A DNA stretch of 64,000 bases. Source: Tetragonia tetragonoides. Taxonomy: Eukaryota > Streptophyta > Magnoliopsida > Caryophyllales > Aizoaceae. This document shows, in pieces, positions 1 to 13,300 of the stretch; within the stretch, counting starts at the first letter, position 1, and the number at the start of each line of letters is the position of its first letter. The DNA lies in contig CM076141.1 in NCBI GenBank assembly GCA_038025085.1, forward strand, positions 14,386,001-14,450,000, read 5' to 3'. The notes beneath the pieces were generated by a model. The model saw only the letters and a program-made list of their open reading frames with translations, had not been told where the DNA came from and ran no database searches. The position numbers and the translations under genes are program-made.

Positions 1-661
1 GCCTAGGGAATATCGGAGGCCCTCGGGGTCCGTTATTGTGTCCTTAATAGGTTTGTAAGAACGTTTTTACGGAATACCAATGTAAGGGCCCGAACACCGA
101 AGGCATGGGTGATATCGAAGTTCGGAATCCTGATGGCCTTCGTGGGGCAAAGAGGGTCCTTTGAGGTCATGATAGACCCCCCGAAAACGTTTAGGCAAAA
201 ATGACACCCGGGCCTCGGGAAGCCGAAAACATAGGCTAATCCACCTTTTTTTGCTCCTAGGAGGTCTCGGAACAAAGGTGGATATTTTCGCACCGCATGG
301 CATGGGACACGCCTGGGGTACATAGGAGGCCCCCAGGGTCGCTTATCCTTTCCCTGATAGGCTTGGAAGGCCGTTTTACAGGACATTAGTGTAAGAGCTT
401 GAACACCGAAGGCATGAGTGATATCGAAGTTCGGTGATCCGGATGACCCTCCGGGGGTACCGAGGGTCCTTTAGGGTCATGATAGACCCCCCGGAGAAGT
501 TTGGATAAAAACGACAATCTGGCCCCGTGAAGCCGAAAATGAAGGTTATAATCCACGTTTTTTGGGCTTCTAAAAGGCCCCGGAAACGAAGATTTATATT
601 TTTGGATCACATGGAACGGGACACCAGTCACTACTAGGGGACATAGGAGGCCACCGGGGTA
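1..661. repeat. Satellite-like tandem repeat, two monomers of ~310-320 bp
   Basis: Two diverged monomers lie head to tail. The motif GAACACCGAAGGCATG occurs at 92 and again at 401, and ATAGGAGGC-like motifs occur at 12, 322 and 643, giving a period of about 310-320 bp. The left copy is cut by the window edge, so the array probably continues outside. Both copies are GC-richer than the flanking gene. Short ORFs across it show no protein family. It could be a centromeric or subtelomeric satellite fragment or part of a larger element. Confidence 0.8.
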
Positions 662-1302
662 GGCCACCCAGTCAGCTCAGCCAAGATTGGGACTAGGAAC
701 CTAAATACACTCTTAATGCCATGTTGCACGGGTCCTAATTCCTAAGCAGTAACAGTTTATCCATGCACAAAACATTCGGCGTAGCAGACTGTACAAAAGA
801 TAATAGAGTACTTTCCATGAATTTCAGGCCACTGCAACTTTTCAGCCAAGGTAAAGTCTTAATTAACATGCACAGTAAATCAGAAATCCATTTGATATAC
901 AAACAAATAGATTAACTAACAATTTACACAAATGTTTTCACGAACTCGTGAGGTATCACTAACTCACCATGTTCCATTGGGGAAGCACCACCTTAAAGGG
1001 TAGTGGCCAGTACAAGAGAGCACTAAATACTACTGTTTCTCATTCCAACATGTCTGAAGTATCGTTTGGCTTTTTACAAGAACGAATCAGATGAAGGTGG
1101 AAGCTACAAAAATAAACCAAGGTAATGCTCAACCCAACAAATTTACAATGCAACGGCTCGATCAGAAGGCATATCTAATGCTTCTCAGATAATATCTGAA
1201 CACATTTAGCCCAAAGTCAATTGGAGTTTTCAACTCAGCTCCTCAGTGTAAAGATACTTCACAACAAGTCCAGGAGTTTTGAACACATTCTGCTCATGTC
1301 TT
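662..1302 (-). other. 3' UTR and downstream region of the callose synthase gene
   Basis: This stretch follows the stop codon of the minus-strand callose synthase gene and reaches the satellite. It is AT-rich and has no coding potential in either strand that I can support. The 3' UTR must lie here, but I found no unambiguous poly(A) signal to fix its end. Confidence 0.4.
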
Positions 1303-4300
1303 TCACATCTGAACATTAGCTTTGTTACCAGCAAGGATCTTTGAAATCTCGAGACCTCGGCTGAATGCTTGGTTAAAGAGAAGGCGAGACTGAAAAGTTG
1401 AAACAAACGGGAACCAAGACAAAATTGCAATGGGTGCAAAAATGATCATTCCCATGCCAGCATCATACATTCTAGCAAACTCGCGGATGGAATCCCACAA
1501 TCCTATGCTTCTGACAACCTTCCTCCAAGTGATTGCAAGCTGCAATGGAACAGAATGCGTAACAATATCAGGACGGCTTTTCTTTTTCTTCTTTTGTGTG
1601 TGTCGGGGGGGGGGGGGATTCAAGGAAACTTCATGAATATGCGTACACATAATCAACCAGTCGGTTCCCAAAGGGGTAAGTACACTATCATAGCTTTAGA
1701 CTGTAATAAACCATTTATTCTCACATAGATTTGCACCTGAGAAGAGTTAATGACGCAGAAGGGAAACCTATGGGCATGATTACGTATTGACCTAGATTTT
1801 TCCATATGCAGTTCACTGAACATGATACTAAGTTACAATAGTAAACATGTTTCCATACTCATAGAACCACTGCCTCTATAGAATATTTGTAAATAAAGGA
1901 CGTGAAAGCCATTATCAGAGTAAATATCGTCACGCAGATGCCATCTATGGCTCTATGTGCTCCTCCAACCCACCGCCCTTAAAGAAAAGAGAAGGAATAA
2001 AGGAAAGTTTGAAGTATCAAATAAATGAATCACCACCGTTATCTTCAGCATTATATGACTTACAGAAAGTATTCCCCATCCAGTTGCAACAAATGCAAGG
2101 ACACTGGCAAACAAGTCCGGAATACTCAAGCGAGTGAAGATGACAACCAGAGTAATGGCAGCCACAAGTCCCAAAGCAGTAACTCCTTGAAAAAACCGCA
2201 TCCACAGCTGGAAGCCAGCATACTTTTTGGGACTAAAACTGAATATCTGCAGAACATGAAAACTCAATATGTTTATTAACTGTTACGAATATTTATTGAA
2301 AATGTCAGACCATAATTTGGAGAATCGAGACAAACCTTGAAAATAATGACAATGACAGCCAAAACAATCCAGGAGAAGCCATATATCTGGAGGGAAAAAG
2401 CCATAGTCAGGATGATTAAAAGACGTGTTAAAATGAACATACATCATACCTAGAAAGAAATTTTTTTTCTTTTTTTGGAGCAGAGAAGGAGAATTCAAAA
2501 TAAATGGATATTAACACTCGTTAAAATCAATTCAGCAACGTCAACATTGCCCCCGTTCCTTCAAAGAGGCTACTGTGGTATCCAGGCAGGGTAAGAGGGA
2601 AACAGAGGGGCTGTTCCAAAATGACCCTTGATCCGTCGCACAAAGACTATCGGCAACTTCATATAGAAAACAGTGGAGAGTTTGATGAGCCATTTTAGGC
2701 CACTTTCATGAACCGAGAGGGGAGAGTAGTTGGGATGAGGGAGAAAGGAGGGAAGGGGGAAAAGCAGGGGCATTATGGTCCATGTAGGTCTTTCACCGCA
2801 TTCTGATGAGAGGTAGAGTCATAAAAAGAAAAGTCATAGAAGGTAGTTATTTTTCCTTTTTGCTTTGGATAGTTGGAAGTCCATTTTATTAAATGGAAGG
2901 TAAAATGAGCCGAAACTCAAACACCATTGAGCCGAAGCTCATACACCTCTTAAAGTTCAAGTACAAACACCTACAGGATAAGTTCAAACGTAGTTATTTT
3001 TCCTTATTGTTTAAAGTAACTCTTATTAATAAGTTGCTTTCCACTAAAATTAAAACCGCAAAAATCTCCAGACCCCTACAGTAGTAATTAGTATACAACA
3101 GATGTCAATATTCTCCCCAATAAGTGGGAAGCACAGAAAACACTGCACCGAACACCAAATGCCTTCTGCTGTAGCATCCGTTTGAACTATCCAACAACAA
3201 TCCAGTCATTTAAATTTCATTCAACCATCAGAGGAAAGACAATACAGAGAAGACCTTACACAATAGGTTATATACATCTTTTTTTTTTTTTGTGTGTGTG
3301 TGTGTGTGTTGGGGGCAGGGGATTAAATAGCGGTCGCGATCGCGAATGCGGTAACGGTCGCGATATCGCGGAAACGTATTGTTCCGGGTATCGCGTAGCA
3401 GATCGCGGCGTGATTGGCTCACATAAAGGAATATTTGCACTTCTAATTGCATTTTGGAATCTTTGCTTTACCATCATAATTAAAACATAATATGTATACA
3501 AATTCATTATAAAATAGATAATATAAGTCAAAAGAAACTAATAATAGAGTTATAAAGAAATATGATGATAATTTAATAATCATAACGGTAAAAAGCGCCG
3601 CTTTCGCGTAATGTAACGGCCGTAGCGGCTATCGCGGTGTGAATGACTTCTCAACTTCGCAACGCGGTAAAACGCGTCGCGTAGGTTATATACATCTTTT
3701 AGTGTGTGTGTGTGTGTTGGGGGGGTTGAGGGGGTGTGCTCCAAGAAGATATAAGAACAGCTACAGAGAGCAAGCAACTAACCGCAAGTGATGTGTTCTT
3801 TCCTGTGAGATGGAGCTTGTATACAATGCCATATTGAAACATGAAAAACCTCAAGCTCAAAATTGTTTCTAGAATACGGCCTCTCCAAGTATGGATATGC
3901 ACCTGCAAGAAATAAGCAATGTATGAAGAATGAAAAAGACTACCGGCAATATAAGTCTAAAGAAACAAAAAAAGAAAACAACCATCAGCAAAAGAAGACT
4001 GTTCTATTTAAAGATAAAGAGAGGACTCCATGCACCGTTTGCATAATAAATTACTGTGTAATGGAAGCTAAGGGGCATGAAAAGCTCAACGGGATCAAAA
4101 GCATAATTAAAAGAGGGAGGCGGGGCTGACACCAATTGCCAGGTAATATCAGTTATCAGATGCCTATTCTAAGGCTTTTGATGTCCATTATTAAGCTTTT
4201 GATGTCATTTATATTCGTTGCACAACACATTTACTGTGCAATGGGTTCATGCAATTGATGGTTAATGACATAAGGGTAACCAAAAAAGCAACACAACCAG

Positions 4301-7300
4301 AGGGACTCAATTGAAGAACAAAGTCTCAAAGCCAATAGACTAACGACAAGGGCCTAAGAAAAAGGTGCTATATATTCTGCATAAAAAGTAATGAACTCAA
4401 AATGGGCTTAAGAAAATGGAAGGTAAAAAACAATTTGACTTTAAGGTCAAACTGATTCCAATATGGTTACGGACTACATAAAAAGTAATGAACTAAAAAG
4501 TTAAAGACATACCCCCAGGCAATGAAGAGCAGAACTACATATTAGTAATATAGATGTATATTCTATTTTATTCATTTCCTTAAAAAAATTGCCTCTCCTG
4601 AAGATAGATACAAGAGATAGACTTTTTACAGAGTTCCACCTCTATGAACAGTTGATATCTATGGTGATACCCACATGAGGTAGGACGTTTAAAATATGTT
4701 AGCTCCACAACAAATGACAAATTTTCTATCCTAAATTAACTGGAGAAAATGAGAAAATTTAGGCGAAGTTTAACAATCAAGAAAAAAGCAAGGGCAAGTA
4801 TATATCACATGATATATACAACTAATCACAAGTGTCTTAAAATTAAACAAACCTGTTCTTCGTCCCACCAAGATTCCCAGCTATTTTCTCCTTTTATACC
4901 AACTCCACCTTTGTACAGAAGCCAGCTGACCCAGTCTTCAAAATCTTCCACTGTCCTGATATTCACAAAAGATGGCGATTTAGAGCTATTGGTATGCACT
5001 GAGCCTACTAGATTTATCTCAATCATATCATGATATACAGGAAAAAGTTGGAAAGTGAGGAAGTAAATAAGAAATGACGCTTTTGTAGAAAACTTTGAGG
5101 TTCCTTGTGTTTTTATTATTTATTCAGGTTTCATTACAAACTGGACATTTTGTTTATGTAGAGGATGATAATCATGGCAACCATCGGTTCTAGTTTCGAC
5201 TTTCAATATATCTCTGTTCTGCCCTCCCTCCCAAAATAATCCCCAGTTATTGTGATATCTGATAACCAAAGGTAGACAGCAGACACCTACATGCATACTA
5301 TAATCCTTGAAGTATAATAAAAACTGAGGCCTCAAACGTGATACCTCTATATGCAACCTGAAAACGGAAGCAGTGGTAAATAAAACTAGAAGTAAGACAT
5401 CCAAATCTTGTATTGTCTTGTCTTGTTTCTTTCTTTCTTTTTCTTTTGAGGGTGTGGGGGGAGAGTGGGAGGTTGAAGAAGTAAGGTTATGGGAGGAGAA
5501 GGGTCAACAAGATTACAAAGTATATACAGAGTTACAGGCAGCTGTAACACTGTATATACAAAATTTGAAAATAAGATATTAAATTTGAAACTAAATTGCC
5601 AATTAATATTAGGTACGGTAGCATGACAGTACATCTTTGTATAGCTTACTTTTGCCATTCAAACCCGGAGGGGTTAAAGATATATGGAGCAAAGAGCCAG
5701 GAGATAACAAGGAACCAACTGCTAAGAGTCAGCAGCACAAAAGAGACAGCTCCACCCTTTGTGTAGCCATATGCGATGTATACGGTCAGCAGCAACGCTA
5801 CTTCAAGCCTGCAAGTGCAAAAAATATTCATACAATATCCGTTAACAGAAAATCATCTTCATACAATATCCCTACATTAACCCCATAGCTCCCATAGCAA
5901 GTGACTAATACTCACGCCTTAATGACATGGCTTCTTGAGTAAAGTCTGTAGTTGTCTGCAAACTTGATGTGCTGGACAACAAACCCTCTACCAGTAGCTC
6001 TATACTGTTCACATCAATTTGTGAGAAGTATTAATAATAATAGACAAGCAGAAGAAGAAATACATAAAAGTATATTCACGAAGTCTGAATATCAGCAGGT
6101 GCGTAAGTGATATAAGTAAGATGCATACTTTTGCACCTCCATGCAGGACAGTACGTCCAAAGTAATGTGTCCTTGTTCCTAGTGAGAAAGTGAAGAAAAC
6201 TGAACACAACTGAAGCTGCATGGTTATAAAACTGAAAACAGCCTGCATGTGTAAATCACCAATGAGTAAAAATAATCTAAACATAACAATCAAATTAGGA
6301 TTAGTAACTCAGAAAAAGGCAACGCTCCAAAGATAATTTAAGCAAATAGAAAGCACTAAAGCAAACCTTTAGCAGTCCAAGCTCCAGAATAAAACCCATT
6401 ATCATAGGCACTGCTGTGAAAACTCCAATCTGAACCAAGAATTGTGCGTTTAAAACTGCATCCAGAGCTGCGCTTCCAAGAAATCTGGCCTCTTTGGCAA
6501 ATCCTTCATCAAGTCCAGAGAAGGCCTGTCCAATGTATTAGCATGCAATCAGCAGACTTATTCCCTTATCAAAAGAAAAGCATGTGACCTGGAGATTAAT
6601 TCAAGTCAAGCATTTAGCAAACTTTATTCACCTTCTCTCTGCCGATATAAAATGGTGCATTAGAAGAAATTCCCTAAAGCCAGAGGTTACTTAAGTAAAA
6701 TAGACAAACCATGTCTATGACTAAACATTATTACTATTTCTCCAAACACAAGCTAATCACAGATTACGCAAAATATCTCATCTTAGAGACAAGCTAATTA
6801 CAGGTTGGATCAATTCCCTTGAATCAAGGAGATAGTATAACTCCTAATTTCCCGGAAGCTCTAGACCATAAAAAAACTATGCTAGGTTACCCTATCTCAC
6901 AACACCTCAGCTGAAAAAGAAATCCCATAGAAGACACTCCTCTCTAGCTATAGGCACCAAAGTAGTAGTGGGTCTGAATTGGGGATTTAATTGATTTAGG
7001 GTCTGTTCTCCCCAACTGAAAAACGTTTATATTTATTACTGAAAATTTATTTTTATTGAACTTTGTTGAACTTCGTTGAACTTTATTTAACTTTATTTAA
7101 CTTTGTTGAACTTCGTTGAACTTTGTTTATTTTTGTTGAATCTTGTTGATTCAAGTGTTTTTTATAACTAGTTTGTATATTGGTTTGTTTAACTTTGTTG
7201 AACTTTATTTAATTTTATTTAACTTTATTTAACTTTGTTGAAGTTTGCTGAAGTTTGCTGAAGCTTGCTGAAATAAACAGAAATAAACAGAAATAAGCTG

Positions 7301-10300
7301 GGGAGAACAAACCCTTAGTTCAAAATTTATTCATCACATCTCACAATCATTAAACTAGGTAAGGTTGGGACCGGGACCCAACACAGAACCTGGCATTTGT
7401 GATGAGTCCAAATGAGTTGGGTTGAGTTCAGGCGCCTTCACAAAAAATAAAATATCATGAAAAAAGCTTGTCATCCCAACTTCAGAGTTATGTTTTGCAT
7501 CCTTAGACCTTCGCAATGCAAGTATTACAGTAGCATGATAGTCCAACAAGGGCCAAAATCCACATCTAGGCCCACTATACCCAGGTATTATTTTAAATAC
7601 ATGGTTTACTGTATCTCATCCTGCTTTGGTGGAGAGGAATGGAGAGATGCCAGAGATGAATGTCAAAGATAAGCTTGATCCACTAAGTATAACTTACCAG
7701 GTATACCCTTCCATACAAGAAAATATATATGGTAAGAACTGTCATCTGCAGCACAAGGTAAACAATTTTTAAATCAGAAAAACGACCACTTAATCACACA
7801 CAAGAGGAGCAGAACGTCATAGTCAGCTTACCATTGTGCACACATAATAACCTACAGTTGTATAGTAGAATGAAAGCATTCTGAAGAAGTCAAAAAGCTG
7901 CCCGAGCCTGTATACATCTCTGCTCAATACTTGCTCCCCATTTCCACCAGCAACTTTCCCCTCAAAGAGGGCAATCTGATTCAGCCCAACATCTCTTCCT
8001 TTCCCAACCTTCATATAGCCGAACAGGCGAAACATTTAGCAGCTAATTTCTCAGTAAATCAAACAATCACGTCACAAAATAAATTCACAAAATCACATGT
8101 GAGTTACAAAGAATGTAGGAATGAGGATAGCATGGGAATAGTGAAGAGAACACTAAATATTTGGAGCTATTCTTTTTTTTTTTTTTCTCTTTTTGTTCTT
8201 TTTCTTTTTTTGGGGGTTGGGGTGGGCAGCCCCAAACAGATATACTAACATTTACTAGAGTTGCAAATGTAAGGAGATATGAAAACAAATGTACTGGTCA
8301 GCAGAACCTGTATGTACTCATGGTGTGTAATATTTCCCTGCCGCAAGGTGGAGTTAAAGCCTGCCAGTGTGAGGAGAAAAAGGGACTATAAGCATGTTTC
8401 ATTACATCAACATCAACATTACCCCAGTACCTCCAAAGAGGCTCCCGCCTAGGCGGGGTGAGGGGATAAGCATGTTTCATTGTACAGCAGTATTTCAATA
8501 ATACAAGGAAGCACGAACAGATGGCTTCTAATCCACACCAATGCAAAGACAATGTAGGTGATAGACTACAAGTACTATCACATGTCCTTCAATTCTCAAA
8601 ATATTCAACTTGCTTAATAAATGATTGCACACACACAACAAAAAAACACACTTATCCATAGCCCAAGTGTATCAGCTCGTCTATTGCATTGGCAAGAAAC
8701 TCAAAAAATTTGGTAATGGATGCAGATGGGCTTTTGGCGATGGCTTTTAGATCATTGCTGAATATTAACCTAAATCCTTATTCATTGCAGTTGAAATCAG
8801 ATCCACTCAGCAATAATCAACCATTAAAGTACTAGCTGTATCAGGGTAGAGGAGTCAATCCTGTCAAAACAACTGATATGTACCTGAAGAGCCAAAAAAA
8901 AAAAAAAAAAAACCTGATATGTACCTACTTCCAAAGCCGGATGTTATACAAAGCAAGACCAGCAGAGCGGCAATTGGCATCTATACCTCTCATGATTCAT
9001 TTAGCTTCTGCTTGCTGCTGGTAGACTTTAACAGTATGTGGAATAGGTAAGGAAAAAAAAGAAAGAAGGCCTATCATTATTACTTCCATTCAAACGATTT
9101 CCTCGCCTACTCTCAGGGTCAACTCGAAGGCAATGCTTTGAATTGGAAAGAGATTACGGCGGAGTTCGATGATATTATCGAAATTGTGCTGTTAACTGAT
9201 TTCAAGAGATTCATCAACATTTTAATTACAAACCTACTTCAGGAGGTAGAGCTTACAATAGCTTCCATCGAGAAACGACAGGGATGAACAAGAACACGGA
9301 TGGGTATGTTTGCAAGAGTAGCCATTAAAACTTTAGAACGGGAAAATAGGTGGAAAAGGGTCACCATCAATCACCCTAACAGACTAGATTGCACTCCAGG
9401 TAAAAGTAGAACAGAATAAGCACGAAATTACACATACCTGCATAAATATCCTCACTGATGTTAATAACACGTGATGCCTTGCTAATGCCACCACGAGATA
9501 TGTGGAAAATACGGTCAAATACATCTGGATGTCCATAATGCATACGAACTCTGCAACAAATTGAAGGAACAAAATGATATAACCAGTACTGCATTTAGGA
9601 TGCCTAGGAAATAAACAGAACAGCACTTTGAACCTGTTGAAACACTTAACTTACAGGGTTAAATGAGTCAGAGATGACAGTAACAACACTATTGTTCTCA
9701 GTTATGGTTTGAGACGTCATAAATCTGTTTATAATATATATGTTTTTTTTACTGCCTCGTATGTGTAAAGCTACACACTCAAGTAAAAGTGCAGCCAAAA
9801 TCATTGCTCATAGAGAAATTTTATCATGTATTGAAGTCAGGAACCGATGAATTCATTTAATTGATTTTCCTAAAACTGACGAACAAAACAAAAATTAGTA
9901 ACAAATTGAAGCAAAAGAAACAAGATAAAAAATTATCAAGCATCTGATTTCCTAAAACTGACAAACAAAACAGAAAAGGTGATAACTGAAGCAGAAGACA
10001 CAATAGTTAAGAATAATCGAACAACAAACTCCTTTCTAAGTTCAAATCCACATCAAAAGACTAAGTTTCTATCTTAAGATATTACTAAAACAAAAGCCAC
10101 TGAGTCCACATGGCAGATTCTGGTTCATTTTTTCCCCACCCAAATTAGCTTCATCTTCTCTCTTGGAACTGGGTTACATCTGCCTCTGTTCCTTTTCCTA
10201 TAGTGATGGAACTTGAAAAGACTCTTCCAGAAAAAAAAAAAAAGAAAAAAAAAAAAAAAAAAAGAAGGAAAACTTAACAAAATATATGTTTACAGTTCAG

Positions 10301-13300
10301 TACATCGTATCCGCTTCGGATCAAGGGTCAATCAAGACAGCTTCTCTGTTTTCACCCCCCCACCCCAGCGCGCGCTTAGGCAGTAGCCTCTTTGGTGCCA
10401 TTGGGGTACTGTTGATGGATCTTATGTACTGCAAACAAGCATGCATATCGAGTATTGCTTTGCAGTCAAGGTCCTAAAGGCAGACCCCCACGAAGAAGCA
10501 GCCTCATGTACTGGGTAAATGTCATGGTGGTTGTAGTACACTGTACACTTACAATCATAATTCATACAGAAGGCAGACGTAACCATGATACAAATTAACA
10601 AAATGGTGAATCTATAAACAATCAACATAAACGTAATCAGAACCATATGAATAAATTTTACAATAGTCAATAGATTCTTCAATTACACAGCACTCATATA
10701 CTCTGCCTTTCAAAAAAAAAAAGTCATATTTTATTTGAAACTTATGCCACCTGCTCTTCTTAAGAACAAAGTGACAAGTTGCAAAACAATACATAAAAAC
10801 AGGCCAAAGGTAACAAAACTTACTTGAGAGGTTTAGCCAGAACTCGCTGACCTAATGTCACAAAGCTTGTTTCTTGATTGGACATAAACCAGGCCAGTGA
10901 AGAAACACTGCAACATCATGAAACATGTTCCATAAAGGATAGGTAGCCAAAAATAATCATTTCATATTAGGAGAAGAATTATGTCGAACCTTCCCGTGAA
11001 GACATGCTCCCTTACACCGAGAATAGTAGGAGGACGAATGCCATGTTTCCCATGAAATTCCTCGAGAAGATTTCTCATTTTCATTGCCTCCTCAAGATAA
11101 TTGTCCTATAATTTGAGGTGAAACAAGTTGTAAACTGCAACTCATTGACTCACACAATGGACACAACACACAAGGAAAAAAGTAACTCTATTTTAGAAAG
11201 AAGGCATCACAGAAGAGTTCACTTTATACAAAAACAAGGGAATTTTTTTTTTTTGGACAATTTAAACGGACAAAAAAATTAGAAAGTAAGAGGTATCTAT
11301 ACAGGACTAATTAACTACTCAAATTTACCGCACAAGGGTTTTGGCCTTGAATGACCGACCAACTAAAACAATTGATGGATACCGTAAGTGCCGGATCACA
11401 TTTCCTTTACGAGATAGTTTTTCAGGTAACAGAAAGCGCTCTCAATGCTAGGGGACTGGAAACGGAGGCTAATGTAGGGGCGACGGGCGGAGGCTGGGAA
11501 AATGAGGTTGGGGTGCAGCTAGAGGGAGCGGGGGATTAGCAGCGACGCCACCAAAGAGCTCATCAACGGCTGGAGAACTCCACAAGGGTTCTGGGTAAGG
11601 GTTACCGATTTTTAACCTTATTTTTTGTATTTAGCATGAATCAAACATGCTCAATTTCTAACTCCCCTTTTTCAAAAGCACTCATTAATGAAGCTGGCCA
11701 CTTGCAACCATACAATAGCCCTGTCGCTGGCCACTTGCAACCATACAATAGCCCTGTTGCTGGAAATCGGCCCTCTTCCGCTCCCCCTCTTCAAATAATC
11801 CCCCACTCTCCAAATTATCATGCAAATTGACAGCAACAATCACCCCATTTTTAAGAGAGTTTAGATACATTAAGCAGCTTTGTCAACATATTTTGTCCAA
11901 ACACAATAATAATGTGGTAAAGGTAGGCCACATTAGCAATTTCACGGGATATGTGTGATGAGCTTTAAGAGCAGGAAGATGAACATTGTTTTTGGCATTG
12001 TCCATATGGAGGAAGGCCCGGAAGATATAGATGCGGTTGTTCGAGATCTTTGGGCATTGATGGTTTTGTCCTTTAAGCTTGTCATCAATGTTCCAGATTC
12101 ACCACAAGGGCTTTGGGCCTAAGGAGGGAATGATTATGTAAAGATGTACGTTTGGTCTGGTCTAGTGTATTTAAGATGAGTGGAACATCATGATCGAGAC
12201 GGTGTATGGTAGAGTGCGCTACGGCTTCCCTGACAGGGTGCTTCGGAATCTGTCTGGCGATCAGTGGTGGTAAGTTGGTAACAGATTTGACGGTGTTACT
12301 CAACAACCTCTTTCTCCCTGCTTATTAACAGGGTACCGAGACAATGATTTTTGTCATCCAGGGGGATTGTGGCATGAGAGTATGAGATCCTCTGTCCCCT
12401 TTTCCCTTTATTCTCGTGGTTAATGTTAACGGAGGAAGAAGGCTGGAGGTAGAGTTAGCTTTGGCGGAGGGTTTTCAGAATTCAGATGGGCAGGGAGGCA
12501 ATCACTGTTCTGCACATACAGTTAGCAGATGACACTATTTCAGTCTTATGTTCCCACGATCTAGCAGGTGTTTGAACTTCTGTCGGTCATGAAAATTAAT
12601 CTCTCATGCAGCACAGCTGAAATTAACCTTGATTAAGGTTACCTTGGAGACCTTGCCACTATGCTTAGGTGTAGATTTAAAGATGGCAGTTACATTCTGT
12701 AGTTGGGAGTGCCACTTGGCGGGAATCCCTGGTCATAGTCCTTTTGAGAACATGTTGTTCAGAGGGTTTCTAAGTGGTTAAATGGATGAAAGAAGGTTTA
12801 TTTCTCCTTCGGACGAGCACTTTTCAGGAAACCTCATTGTCTACATTCTTGTGACTAGTGTTTGTTTAAAATGCCACTGGCAGTGACAAAGAAAATTGAG
12901 AAGTTGATGAGGGATTTCTGTGGCCAGCGGCTGATGGTGACAAAAAGGATCGTTTGGTGAGCTGGGATTTGGTTAGTAAATGAAAGGAAGCTTTGGTGGG
13001 ATGGCTGACTTCTAAAAATAGTCCTAGTTGGTAAGTGGTTGTGGCGTTTTCTCCCTGAGACGGATTCTCCAATGCAGGTGTTTAGGACCAAGTACGGAGT
13101 TCAGCAGATTGGGTGGGATGCAATGTTGGCTATTTGATGCCTGCAACATAGCGACTGGGACGCTCAAAACATATATATTGACCTAACCAACATAAAGAAA
13201 TACCTAGCCTAGTGGAGGCTTCTCACTCTTGCATTTTTTCTTATTGCCCCCCTTACCCTTAAAAAACATAACTGAAAGAATAAACTTATGAAACTCAAGT

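Noticed and set aside
33..386. Minus-strand ORFs of 117 and 93 aa at the left edge.
   Set aside because: They follow the satellite monomers and resemble each other only because the DNA repeats.
1303..1671. Dozens of short callose-synthase-like ORFs as separate genes or pseudogene pieces.
   Set aside because: Every piece is an exon of one gene; splice sites and phases agree over all 51 exons and the total length matches the family.
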